Below, in pieces: positions 9,462-17,647 of a stretch of DNA of 64,000 bases. The stretch lies in the NCBI RefSeq assembly GCF_900110455.1, contig NZ_FOIS01000002.1, positions 744,001 to 808,000 on the forward strand, in the 5' to 3' direction. The DNA comes from Natrinema salifodinae (GTDB lineage Archaea; Halobacteriota; Halobacteria; Halobacteriales; Natrialbaceae). Position 1 is the first letter of the stretch. The number at the start of each line of letters is the position of its first letter. The notes below the pieces were generated by a model. That model had not been told where the DNA came from and made no database searches. It saw only the letters and a program-made list of their open reading frames with translations. Position numbers and translations under genes: made by a program.

Positions 9462-10319
9462 TTATTCGTCGGCGTCGGAGTTGCCGGTTCCGCCGTCGTT
9501 TCCGTTCCCGTTATCGGTTCCGTCTCCACCGTTCCCGCTCCCGCTCCCGTTGCCGTTTGAGTGATCGCCCGCCGATCCGGAATCAGAATCGGAGTCGGCA
9601 GCCGGCGTTCCGGCTCCCGGCTCCGCCTTAGATCCGTTTCCCGGCGACGAATCGTCAGCGCGCGTCTCGTCGGTCGGTTTCTCGGTCGGCCCCTTCGGCC
9701 CGTTTCCCGGGTGTCCTTCGCCCTCGCCGACGCCAGGCGGGCCGCCGCCCGCCAGGCCGCGGGCGACCGCGGCGGCGTTCTCGCCGGCGTGGTCCGCGGC
9801 GCGTTGCCGGTCCGCCGTCGCGTGCTCGCGGAGTTCGGCGAGCCGGTCCTCGCCGACGCCGACCTCGGCGGCTCGGCGCTCGGTCCGCTCGATCGACCGC
9901 TCGAGACTGGCGATTTCGACCGTCAGCTTCGCCATCCGTGACCGGTAGGCACCCTGCGAGAGCTCGCCCGCATCGCGTCTGTCCTCGAGCGCGGTGCGCT
10001 CGGCCTCGAGGGCGTTTAACTGCGCCTCGAGGTCGTCCGTGCGCTCGCGGACGATCTCGTCTCGGTCGTCGTCGGTGCGCTCGTAGGCCGCTTCGAACAT
10101 TCCGGACTCGACCGAACCCTTGGTCTCGGCCGCGCTCGCCTGCATCAGCGTCCCCACGGATGCGTTCGACGTTTCCGATTGGGCCGCGGCGTCGGTTCCG
10201 GTGCCGGCGGTGCCGGCCTCGGTAAACGGCGCGGCGACGGCACCGCTCGCGAGCGGTGCAACCGTGAGTCCGACGACGGCGAGCGTCACCAGAAGGGCGA
10301 CCGACCGAGTGGCTGTCAT
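9462..10319 (-). CDS. Secreted coiled-coil protein with Gly/Asn/Ser-rich tail
   Basis: A 285-residue exported protein: Sec-type signal peptide at residues 1-29, a long helical coiled-coil region (about 70-185) with regular Glu/Arg/Leu heptads, and a C-terminal 80 residues of Gly, Asn, Asp, Ser and Pro repeats that should be disordered. No enzyme motif. A TATA-like element (about 10338-10350, minus strand) stands some 26 bases before the start, supporting it. Family not recognised with confidence. Same strand and upstream of the winged-helix regulator. Confidence 0.8.
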   Translation of the reverse strand: MTATRSVALLVTLAVVGLTVAPLASGAVAAPFTEAGTAGTGTDAAAQSETSNASVGTLMQASAAETKGSVESGMFEAAYERTDDDRDEIVRERTDDLEAQLNALEAERTALEDRRDAGELSQGAYRSRMAKLTVEIASLERSIERTERRAAEVGVGEDRLAELREHATADRQRAADHAGENAAAVARGLAGGGPPGVGEGEGHPGNGPKGPTEKPTDETRADDSSPGNGSKAEPGAGTPAADSDSDSGSAGDHSNGNGSGSGNGGDGTDNGNGNDGGTGNSDADE

Positions 10320-10687
10320 CGTCTTTGTTGTCTACCCGAATATACTAAAAAGACTGACCTTCGTTCGGACCGTTTAATCGCTTCCGCCGACCGTTAAGAT
10401 TCGTTTTGAGCGTTCAAGGCGGCCGCAGTTCTCGCGAAAGCGGGAGATCGGTCCGGATAATCGAGCCGATCGAATCGTGCGGTCGTGCGACCGTTCGCGA
10501 CGGTTTCCGCGTCGACAACCGAATAAGAACCGTCTACCGCGCGCCCGCTCGTTCGAAGGGATCGGCACCGTCCGGTGAATTCGACGGCGCATAGATCGAC
10601 CGGCGACGTTGAAAGCAATCTGATAGCGCGTCGGTTTAAACGTATCCGAAAACAGTTATATCGCTGCAGGCCGTGCTACTAGTTAGC
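10320..10687. other. Divergent promoter region, no gene seen
   Basis: About 370 bases between divergent genes. It contains the leftward TATA element of the coiled-coil gene near 10338-10350 and the rightward one at 10656-10661. Short open frames on both strands in the middle are Arg/Ser-rich and not convincing. Confidence 0.5.
10656..10661 (+). promoter_or_regulatory. TATA box of the DUF5802-type gene
   Basis: TTATAT about 30 bases before the ATG at 10688, in an AT-richer patch. Confidence 0.5.
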
Positions 10688-11080
10688 ATGTTCGAGGTGT
10701 TTTCGCGGAGCTACTATCTCGGACGACTCTACGTGGCCCCCGCCGACGGGGACCGCGCACTCATGCACCGCGAGCAACACGAGCGCATCAACGAGGAAGT
10801 CTACGCGACCGGCGACGGGCTCGAACGGCTCGATACCCCGCTGGTGATGAAACTCGAGACCCGGCACTTCCCGGTCCACGGGGCCGACGACGTCCCGACG
10901 AACACGCTCGCACTGCCGGAATCGATGCTCGAGGGGACTGACGTCCGGAACCCGCCCTCCCTCCGCGAGGTGTTCCTCGCCAGGCGCGAGCGCGCCCGCC
11001 AGTTGCTCGAACTCGCCGGCGGGTGGCGGTCCGAGGACCCGGATCCGACCGACGACGGGCCGCCGAACGCCGGAACCTAG
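10688..11080 (+). CDS. Conserved haloarchaeal protein, DUF5802-like
   Basis: A 130-residue cytosolic protein with the N-terminal MFEVFSRSYYLGRLYV and the central TPLVMKLETRHFPVHG that I associate with the haloarchaeal family DUF5802; function unknown. The start at 10688 is preceded by a well-placed TATA box. It is followed 29 bases later by the Vms1-type gene and the two probably form an operon. The family name is from memory and should be treated as likely rather than certain. Confidence 0.82.
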   Translation: MFEVFSRSYYLGRLYVAPADGDRALMHREQHERINEEVYATGDGLERLDTPLVMKLETRHFPVHGADDVPTNTLALPESMLEGTDVRNPPSLREVFLARRERARQLLELAGGWRSEDPDPTDDGPPNAGT

Positions 11081-11109
11081 AAGTAGGCTCGCTTCGCGTT
11101 TTCCGGCGG

Positions 11110-12042
11110 ATGCTCGACGAGTTACTCGGCCGCGCGTCGCTCAAGGACCGCATCGACGAACTCGAGGACGAGAACGAGCGACTGCGCGAACGGTACGAGG
11201 CCGAATCCGAGCGGCGATCTGAAGCCGCCACCGCCAGGCAGGAGGCCGAAGAGCGGAGCAACCGGCTCGAGGACCGAATCGCCCAGCTCGAGGGCGAACT
11301 CGAGCGGGTCAACGACGAGGAAACCGGACTCGCCGTCTGCCGCCGCGACCAACTGCGAGGCACACGTCTCGACGCCGTCCTCGATCGGCTACAGTCGTTT
11401 CGGACCGGTCCCGAAGGCGCGCTGACGGTTAGCGTCGGCGAGGGCGGGCTCTCCGACGACGTCCGCGAGGACCTGGCCAATCCCCTCGGCGACCGCGCCG
11501 CGCTGGTCGACGACGCCGCGCCCTGCCTGTGTTGCGTCGACGACGCCGGCCTGGTCGCGGTAACGCTCGATCCGCCGGTCTCCCCCGACACCGAGGCGAC
11601 CTGGGCCGACGCGTTCGCCCTCGAGCGCGAGTGGTTCCTGCCGACCGGTCAGCACGCGCTCGCGCTGGTCCGGACGGACCTGTTCGCCCTCGGGATCTAC
11701 GACGGTGACGACCGCGTCGACTACCGGGGCTTCGAGAGCGACGTCAAGGGCGGCCACTCGAAGGGCGGGTTCTCCCAGGCTCGGTTCGAACGGATCCGCG
11801 ACGAGCAGATCGACGACCACCTCGAGCGCTGTCGGGAGGCGCTGGCCGACTACGAGCGCGGGGGCGACCGGGCGGACGTGCCGCTGTATCTCGTCGGTCA
11901 GCGCGGCGTCGTCGACGCGCTCGTCGAGGAATCTACGCTCGAGCCGGCCGCGACGGCCGCCGTCGACGCGACCGGCGACCCGAAACCGGCGCTGGCGGAC
12001 GCCGCGCGGTCGTTCTGGACGACGGAGCTGCGGGTCCTGTGA
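11110..12042 (+). CDS. Vms1/Ankzf1-type peptidyl-tRNA hydrolase (VLRF1 domain)
   Basis: A 310-residue protein with an N-terminal coiled coil (about residues 8-75) and a C-terminal release-factor-like VLRF1 domain. The diagnostic stretch is the GHSKGGFSQARFERIRDEQI loop near residues 216-235: a Gly-Gly-x-Ser-Gln element comparable with the catalytic Gln loop of eukaryotic Vms1, which frees nascent chains from tRNA on stalled 60S ribosomes. Role in archaea is inferred from the family. The strand LALVRTDLFALGIYDGDD before the loop is also typical of eRF1-like domains. The ATG at 11110 begins the coiled coil and lies 29 bases after the upstream gene. Confidence 0.85.
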   Translation: MLDELLGRASLKDRIDELEDENERLRERYEAESERRSEAATARQEAEERSNRLEDRIAQLEGELERVNDEETGLAVCRRDQLRGTRLDAVLDRLQSFRTGPEGALTVSVGEGGLSDDVREDLANPLGDRAALVDDAAPCLCCVDDAGLVAVTLDPPVSPDTEATWADAFALEREWFLPTGQHALALVRTDLFALGIYDGDDRVDYRGFESDVKGGHSKGGFSQARFERIRDEQIDDHLERCREALADYERGGDRADVPLYLVGQRGVVDALVEESTLEPAATAAVDATGDPKPALADAARSFWTTELRVL

Positions 12043-12084
12043 CGCCGCGGTCGCTCCCGGTCGCGGCGCAGTCCGTCTCGACTA

Positions 12085-12276
12085 TCAGTAGCCGTCGTCG
12101 TCAGTGAAACAGCGATCGCACCGATTCGCGTCGCCGTCGAGCGCCTGATCGACGGAGATCAGTCGGAGATGCTCGTGTGCGACGTGGGCGGTCGCCCCGC
12201 AACTCGTCTGGAAGTCCGAGCGGCCGGGTTCGCGCTTGTGGAGACTGTTTGTCGTCTCGTCCAACACGCCTTTCAT
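12085..12276 (-). CDS. Small Cys/His protein, likely zinc-binding
   Basis: A 63-residue protein with CGATAHVAHEHLRL in the middle and a C-terminal CDRC pair; one Cys, two His and a CxxC could form a zinc site. Codon use and acidity match neighbouring genes. The start at 12276 is the only sensible ATG after a Met-poor, unconvincing upstream frame. Function unknown; many haloarchaea carry numerous such tiny zinc proteins. Confidence 0.7.
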   Translation of the reverse strand: MKGVLDETTNSLHKREPGRSDFQTSCGATAHVAHEHLRLISVDQALDGDANRCDRCFTDDDGY

Positions 12277-12465
12277 GAGGCACGCTATCACGGAACTTCC
12301 ACATAAACGCACCGACCGTTGCTGCCGTCCGCCGGGGCGGGCGCCGCGAGCGAAGTGACCCGATACCGCCGACGAAACGAGTCGAAACAGTCGGTTGGCG
12401 ATCGGGAACTGTTTCGATACGGTTCCGAGACGTTTTCCCCTCCGAAGACGACGATTCAACCGAGT

Positions 12466-12585
12466 ATGCCCGACTTCGAAACCGTCACGTGCGTGCAGTG
12501 TGGTTCGGAGTTCAAAGCGTCCCCCGACGCGAACGCGGCCCGGCGCGGGTTCTGCAGTCCCGCCTGCGCCCTCGACACGAACTGA
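12466..12585 (+). CDS. Tiny zinc-finger protein (39 aa)
   Basis: A 39-residue protein made almost entirely of one treble-clef-like finger: CVQCGSEF at residues 9-16 and FCSPAC near residue 29-34, giving a CX2C...CX3C set. An open frame continues upstream but is Arg-rich and non-conserved in look, so the ATG at 12466 is chosen. Similar fingers occur alone or fused to transcription-related proteins in haloarchaea; function unknown. Confidence 0.72.
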   Translation: MPDFETVTCVQCGSEFKASPDANAARRGFCSPACALDTN

Positions 12586-12614
12586 TCGTCGGCCGATCGA
12601 TCGACGGCCGATCC

Positions 12615-12619
12615 TTTTT
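12615..12619 (+). terminator. Possible T-tract terminator
   Basis: TTTTT thirty bases after the tiny zinc-finger gene; inferred from position only. Confidence 0.3.
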
Positions 12620-12732
12620 CGCGAGTGCGCGCCGTCCGAGAGCCCAGGAGCCAGGCCGATCGAATGACAGCGGAGTGATCGATCTCGGCGGCGCTGGACG
12701 GATATAAATACTCCCTCGCCCATGCTCCGCGT

Positions 12733-13755
12733 ATGCGCATTGCGATTCTTGCACACGAGAAGTTCCCCGACCGGGCCAAGACCGCCCTGGGCGTCCTCCG
12801 GTACGGCGACCACGACGTCGCCGCCGTCCTCGACCGGGACACCGCCGGAAAGCGCGTGTCCGACTTCGTCTCCGACGTACAGGACGCGCCGATCGTCGCC
12901 GAGCTGGCCGACCTCGAGGACGAGGCCGACGAGCTCGACGCCCTGCTGATCGGCATCTCCCCGATCGGCGGCGAGTTCGACGAGAGCTGGCGCGACGACG
13001 TTCGGACGGCCCTCGAGTACGGCTGCGACGTCGTTTCCGGGCTGCACTACTTCCTCGCCGAGGACGAGGAGTTCGCCCGCCTGGCCGAGGAAAACGGCTG
13101 CGAACTCCGGGACGTCCGGAACCCGCCCGAGGACCTCACGGTCGCCGACGGCGTCGCCGGCGAGGTCGACGCCGAGGTGATCCTCACCGTCGGCACCGAC
13201 TGCTCGGTCGGCAAGATGACGACGACGATGGAGTTGGCCCGCGACGCCCGCCAGGCCGGCTTCGACGCCGCGGTGATCCCGACCGGCCAGACGGGCATCA
13301 TGATCGAGGGGTGGGGGAACCCGATCGATCGCGTCGTCAGCGACTTCACCGCCGGCGCGGTCGAGGAGATGATCACGGAGTTGGGCGACGAGTACGATTA
13401 CCTCTTCGTCGAGGGACAGGGCAGCATCGTCCACCCAGCGTACTCGCCGGTCACGCTAGGCATCCTCCACGGCTCGATGGCTGACAAGCTCGTGCTCTGT
13501 CACGAGGCCGGCCGGGAGGCGATCCACGGCTACGAGTCGTTCTCGCTGCCGTCGATTCCGACCTACGTCGACCTCTACGAGAGCATCGCCGAACCGGTCG
13601 CAGAGGGGCGGGTCGTCGCCGGCGCGCTGAACACGGCCGGGCTGGACGACGACGCGGCCCGCCAGGCGGTCGACGAGTACGCCGAGACGCTGGGTGCGCC
13701 CGCGACCGACGTGATCCGCTTCGACACCGACGACGTGCTCGAGGCCCTGCGCTGA
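12733..13755 (+). CDS. DUF1611 protein, DgcN-like D-glutamate N-acetyltransferase
   Basis: A 340-residue protein of the DUF1611 family. The N-terminal half is Rossmann-like; a P-loop-like GTDCSVGKMTTT at about residues 154-165 and the VEGQGSIVHPAYSPVTL motif (about residue 225) are the family signatures. In marine bacteria and haloarchaea members named DgcN acetylate D-glutamate to N-acetyl-D-glutamate, which the partner DgcA racemises. The very next gene, one base downstream, is the matching enolase-superfamily epimerase, which supports this role; acyl donor and exact substrate remain inference. Leaderless-type promoter ATAAATA lies about 27 bases before the start. Confidence 0.88.
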   Translation: MRIAILAHEKFPDRAKTALGVLRYGDHDVAAVLDRDTAGKRVSDFVSDVQDAPIVAELADLEDEADELDALLIGISPIGGEFDESWRDDVRTALEYGCDVVSGLHYFLAEDEEFARLAEENGCELRDVRNPPEDLTVADGVAGEVDAEVILTVGTDCSVGKMTTTMELARDARQAGFDAAVIPTGQTGIMIEGWGNPIDRVVSDFTAGAVEEMITELGDEYDYLFVEGQGSIVHPAYSPVTLGILHGSMADKLVLCHEAGREAIHGYESFSLPSIPTYVDLYESIAEPVAEGRVVAGALNTAGLDDDAARQAVDEYAETLGAPATDVIRFDTDDVLEALR

Positions 13756-13756
13756 G

Positions 13757-14800
13757 ATGACGCTCGAAACGACCGTCGAGCGGCGTTCGCTCCCGCTCGA
13801 GTACCCGTTCGGCATCTCCCGCGGGACGACGACCGAGACCGAGGTCGTGACGGTCCGCATCGAGGACGCGGACGGGACGACCGGCCTCGGCGCCGCCAGC
13901 CCGTCGCCTCACTACGGCGAGACCCCGGCCACGGTCGAAGCCGTCCTGCCCGACCTGCTCGCGGTCGTCGAGGACGTCGGCGATCCCCACCAGCTCGAGC
14001 GGATCGAGCGCCGCATGCGCGAGACCGTTCGGCGGAATCCGGCCGCCCGCACCGCGGTGAGCATCGCCGTCCACGACCTGGCCGCGAAACGACTCGACGT
14101 GCCCCTCTACCGATACTGGGGGCTCGATCCCGCGGAGACGCTCGAGACCTCCTACACCATCGGACTCGACGACGTCGAGACGATGCGCGAGAAGACCGAG
14201 ACGGCCCTCGAGCGCGGCTTCGGCACGCTGAAGGTCAAGCTCGGGACCGACCGCGACCTCGAGATCGTCCGGACGATCCGGTCTGCCGCCCCCGACGTCG
14301 ACCTGTTCGTCGACGCCAACGAGGCCTGGTCGCCCCGCGACGCCGTCGACAAGATCGATCGCCTGGCCGAGTTCGACCTCGAGTTCGTCGAGCAGCCGGT
14401 TCCCGCCGAGAACCCCGAAGGACTGAAGTTCGTCTCCGAGCGGTCGGCGCTGCCGATCGCGGCCGACGAGTCCTGTGTCACGCTCGCAGATATCCCCCGA
14501 ATTGCCGACCGCTGTGACATCGCGAACCTCAAACTGATGAAGTGCGGCGGACTGCGGGAGGCCAGGCGGATGATCAGCGCCGCCCGAGCCCACGGGCTCG
14601 AGGTGATGTGCGGCTGCATGACCGAGTCGAACGCCTCGATCGCGGCGGCCTGTCACCTCGCGCCGCTGCTGGACTACGCCGACCTCGACGGCTCGCTGCT
14701 GCTGGCCGCGGACCCCGCCGACGGGGTCCCGATGCCCAACGGCCGGATCGATCTCGTCGGCCTCGACCGGCCAGGGACGGGTGCCGTCCTCCAGTCATAA
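13757..14800 (+). CDS. Enolase-superfamily dipeptide epimerase / DgcA-like racemase
   Basis: A 347-residue muconate-lactonising-enzyme-type protein. All catalytic elements are present: the KVK motif (Lys159, Lys161), metal ligands Asp186 (DANE), Glu212 (EQPV) and Asp237 (DES), and the second-face Lys259 (KLMKCGG). This is the 1,1-proton-transfer set of dipeptide epimerases and N-acylamino-acid racemases. Paired with the DUF1611 gene one base upstream, it most likely racemises N-acetyl-D-glutamate to the L form (DgcA role); an Ala-Glu-type dipeptide epimerase is the alternative. The two genes form a tight operon. Confidence 0.9.
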   Translation: MTLETTVERRSLPLEYPFGISRGTTTETEVVTVRIEDADGTTGLGAASPSPHYGETPATVEAVLPDLLAVVEDVGDPHQLERIERRMRETVRRNPAARTAVSIAVHDLAAKRLDVPLYRYWGLDPAETLETSYTIGLDDVETMREKTETALERGFGTLKVKLGTDRDLEIVRTIRSAAPDVDLFVDANEAWSPRDAVDKIDRLAEFDLEFVEQPVPAENPEGLKFVSERSALPIAADESCVTLADIPRIADRCDIANLKLMKCGGLREARRMISAARAHGLEVMCGCMTESNASIAAACHLAPLLDYADLDGSLLLAADPADGVPMPNGRIDLVGLDRPGTGAVLQS

Positions 14801-14888
14801 CCGCGTCCGCGCCCCGTTCTACCGCGAGTGACTGTCAGTCCCGTCCGGGATATGGTTTCATACCGGTCGTCGGTGTGGAACCGGTGAT

Positions 14889-15800
14889 ATGCACGACGGT
14901 GACGGCGACTCGAACGTGTCCCGCCGAGCGCTATTGCGGGCCTCGGCCGGGACGGTCGCACTCTCGACGGTCGGAAGCGCACGGGCAACCGGCGACGGGA
15001 GAACCGACGACGCCGCCCGACGGTTCGATCAGGACTGTCCCGACGCGACGATCGAGCCCGGAATGACCCACTGTGAAGGGACGAGCAGGGAGGGCTGTGC
15101 GGACGATCATCCCGCGACGGCCGAACTGCAGTCGGCGGTCGCGGAGTCGCTCGAAACCCAGTTTTCCGACGTCGACGCGCTGATCGACGCGGGGTTCAAA
15201 CCGTACTTCGACACCCTCGAGGTCGGCGACGACAGCTGGTCCCACTGGATCCACCCGGAGTTCGTCGGCGACGACGCGACGCTCGACCCCGAACGGCCGG
15301 AATCGGTACTCGTCGACAACGAGACCTGGCGCGCGATGGGGGTCATGTTCGTCGCAACGCGCGACGGCGAGCCCGTCGAGCCGCCGGCGGTGTACGGCAC
15401 CGACGCGGGCGACGGTGACGGCGACGACGCCGATGCCGACGCCGAAGACCTGTGTTCGCCCTGGCACGCCCACACCGGCCTCCCCGGCCGGTTCGCCTGG
15501 TGGTACTACCGCCAGGCCTACGAGCGCGACTACGAGGAGGGCGACCTCTCCTTCCCCTGTCAGACTCCCTGTATGCTTCACGTCTGGACGCTCGATCACC
15601 CCGAGAGCGTCTACGCACACGACGCGCCGCCGGCGGAGTATCGCGATCTGGACCCCGCCGACAAGCCGGACTTCGAGACCGACGCCGTTCCGGGCGAGGA
15701 CACGCTCGGCTGGGAGGTTCTCCCGGACGACGTCGTCCCCGAGCGGCGGCCCGGAGACTTCTCGCTGCTCGATCCGTGGGGGATCGATCTGGCTCCGTAG
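14889..15800 (+). CDS. Tat-exported Cys/His-rich protein of unknown function
   Basis: A 303-residue protein with a twin-arginine signal (SRRALLRASAG, residues about 11-21, cleavage near ARA). The mature part has several Cys and paired His motifs: CPDATIEPGMTHCEG, HWIHPE, CSPWHAHTG and the C-terminal PCQTPCMLHVW followed by HPES. This pattern suggests metal binding or disulphides in a folded, exported protein. I do not recognise a named family. An acidic Asp/Gly loop near residues 175-190 looks like an insertion. Stands alone, 88 bases after the epimerase gene. Confidence 0.82.
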   Translation: MHDGDGDSNVSRRALLRASAGTVALSTVGSARATGDGRTDDAARRFDQDCPDATIEPGMTHCEGTSREGCADDHPATAELQSAVAESLETQFSDVDALIDAGFKPYFDTLEVGDDSWSHWIHPEFVGDDATLDPERPESVLVDNETWRAMGVMFVATRDGEPVEPPAVYGTDAGDGDGDDADADAEDLCSPWHAHTGLPGRFAWWYYRQAYERDYEEGDLSFPCQTPCMLHVWTLDHPESVYAHDAPPAEYRDLDPADKPDFETDAVPGEDTLGWEVLPDDVVPERRPGDFSLLDPWGIDLAP

Positions 15801-15866
15801 GCCGCCGCCGACGACGGAACCGAAGGTGCCTGGCGCGGGGCGCAGCGCTCGAACCGCGGTCCGCGA

Positions 15867-16346
15867 TTACGAGTCGAGCCAGGCGTCGATCGCGGCGACG
15901 ATCCGATCGGTCGCTTCCGCGGGGCCGCAGCGGTCGGTGTCGATCTCGAGGTCGGCGTCGGGCTCGTCGAACTCCCGGTAGACGACGTGGACGCCTTGCT
16001 CGTCGATCGGATCCGCGCGATCCCGATTTCGCTCCAGACAGGTCTCGAGGCTCGCGGTCACGAGGACGAATCGGACGTCGCCGAGCGTCCGGAACTGCGT
16101 CTGCCACTCCCGGCGGTAGAAGGTGCCGTCGACGAGCGTGATCCCGGTATCGGGCCGGGTTTCGGTCCCGGACCCGGTCGGAGGTCCGTCGACGACCCGC
16201 TCGGCCAACTGCTCGTAGGTCCGACTCGAGAAGTCGTCGGAGTGAAACGACTCCACCCGCCGACCCCGTTCCTGAAGCCGGCGGCGGACGCAGGTCGCGA
16301 TAGACGTTTTGCCCGCGCCTGGCGGCCCGCAGATGACGACGATCAC
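15867..16346 (-). CDS. P-loop kinase-like AAA protein
   Basis: A 159-residue nucleotide-binding protein with an N-terminal Walker A GPPGAGKTS (residues 6-14), a HSDDF motif after strand 2 like that of zeta-toxin/adenylylsulphate-kinase-type small-molecule or tRNA kinases, and a lid-type LETCLERNRDR. Family members phosphorylate diverse small substrates; this one cannot be assigned. The start at 16346 sits directly before the P-loop strand. It lies 182 bases from the start of nothing conserved and appears monocistronic. Confidence 0.82.
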   Translation of the reverse strand: MIVVICGPPGAGKTSIATCVRRRLQERGRRVESFHSDDFSSRTYEQLAERVVDGPPTGSGTETRPDTGITLVDGTFYRREWQTQFRTLGDVRFVLVTASLETCLERNRDRADPIDEQGVHVVYREFDEPDADLEIDTDRCGPAEATDRIVAAIDAWLDS

Positions 16347-16528
16347 GGTACCGGGTAGGAACTACGGCTACTTCCGTCGTCCGTTGTCGTCGCGAACCGA
16401 CTGACGACTTCTCGGTGGAATATGGAATCTGCTCGGCATCCGCTTCGATCAACACAGGCGACGGAGGAACGTGCTGGTCCCGCGGGCGGAAGCGCGACTG
16501 GTCAGAGGCCCGTAATCGGGGCATTCCG

Positions 16529-17569
16529 TCACTCCCAGTCGATCTCCTCACCGCGGCTCGACTCCCGGAGGATGAACGGGCCGATCGCGAGCGTCCGCTT
16601 CGCCATCGTGGCGATCCGCAGGATGAAGGCGATCAACAGCAGGAACGGCATCACGGCGACGGTCGCCGCCACCGCGACGATCCAGACCATGTAGTCGAGC
16701 CCCAGCAGCGAGCCCGTGACCGCGCTCGGCTCGAAGAAGAGGATCATCGACATCGTGACTACAAGCGCGGGGACGGCGACGTACATCATCGCCCGCGAGA
16801 GGTTGATCAGCTCCCACTGGAAGTACAGCGTCTTGAAGTGCTCGCGGGCGAGACCGAACAGCTTCAGCGACTCGAGCAGGTCGTCGTAGGCCGCCTGGGC
16901 CTCGTCGGTGAAGGAGTCGGCGTGGGCGTTCCGGATGCGGCGGGCCCGGAAGATCTTCCACGAGTAGTTGTAATCCAGCGCCGCTTTGACGACGTCGTAG
17001 GTGCCGAACTGGGCGTCCGCGAGTTCGTCCCGGATCGAGTCGGCGTGGGTCGTGAGGTTGTCGACGAAGTCGTCGACGCGCTCTCTGAGTTCCTCGTCCT
17101 GACTGTCGGAGACCGCCTGGCAGAAGTCGGTCGCGCGGTCCTCGGACGACGCCACGATCGCCCGGACGAACGAGGACGGTTCCGGCGGGCTGATCGGCGC
17201 GTCGATCGACTCCTCGATGTCCGACCGGAACTCGAGCGCACCGTCGAGTCGCTTGCGCTGGTCCTCGACGGCGCCCAGCTCTTGGGAGAGCACCAGCGAG
17301 TTGATCGTCACGACGAGCGTGACGCCGGTAATCAGCGCCGTCGTCAGCGCCTGGAACAGCGTCTGGACCGGGTCTTTCACCCCCGTGAGCGCCCGGAGCG
17401 AGACGGGACTGAATCGGGCGACCGCGAGGAGGCCGACGAAGACGAACAGCATGAGCGCGCCCGCGACGACCCAGCGGTTGGCGCCCAGCAGCAGCCAATA
17501 CTTCCACGTCGGATCCTCGCTTCGCTCGGCCATCGTGTCGCCTGGCTGGGTGCCGTCGCTCTCACTCAT
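16529..17569 (-). CDS. Four-helix membrane protein, paralogue A of four
   Basis: A 346-residue membrane protein. Two helices (about residues 35-57 and 75-98) precede a long soluble helical domain (about 100-255), followed by two more helices (about 258-282 and 295-325) and a short tail. Signatures shared with the three neighbours are VTINSLVLSQELGA after helix 2, FRSDIEE, NYSWKIF, LAREHFKTLYFQWELINLSRA before helix 3, and AKRTLAIGPFILRE at the end. The ATG at 17569 is preferred over an adjacent GTG. No named family recognised; the helix layout recalls bestrophin-like channels but this is only a resemblance in topology. Confidence 0.85.
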   Translation of the reverse strand: MSESDGTQPGDTMAERSEDPTWKYWLLLGANRWVVAGALMLFVFVGLLAVARFSPVSLRALTGVKDPVQTLFQALTTALITGVTLVVTINSLVLSQELGAVEDQRKRLDGALEFRSDIEESIDAPISPPEPSSFVRAIVASSEDRATDFCQAVSDSQDEELRERVDDFVDNLTTHADSIRDELADAQFGTYDVVKAALDYNYSWKIFRARRIRNAHADSFTDEAQAAYDDLLESLKLFGLAREHFKTLYFQWELINLSRAMMYVAVPALVVTMSMILFFEPSAVTGSLLGLDYMVWIVAVAATVAVMPFLLLIAFILRIATMAKRTLAIGPFILRESSRGEEIDWE

Positions 17570-17647
17570 CACTCGAGGCCGACGATACCAGCCCGGCGGG
17601 GAAATAGCTCCGGGAGTCCGTCGTCGCCTGCCGTCGGCGGCCGTCGC

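Noticed and set aside
9462-9640. Gly/Asn/Ser-coding repeats in the coiled-coil gene as possible CRISPR or tandem repeats
   Set aside because: The DNA repeat is imperfect and follows codon repetition of a low-complexity protein tail; no regular spacer-repeat spacing.
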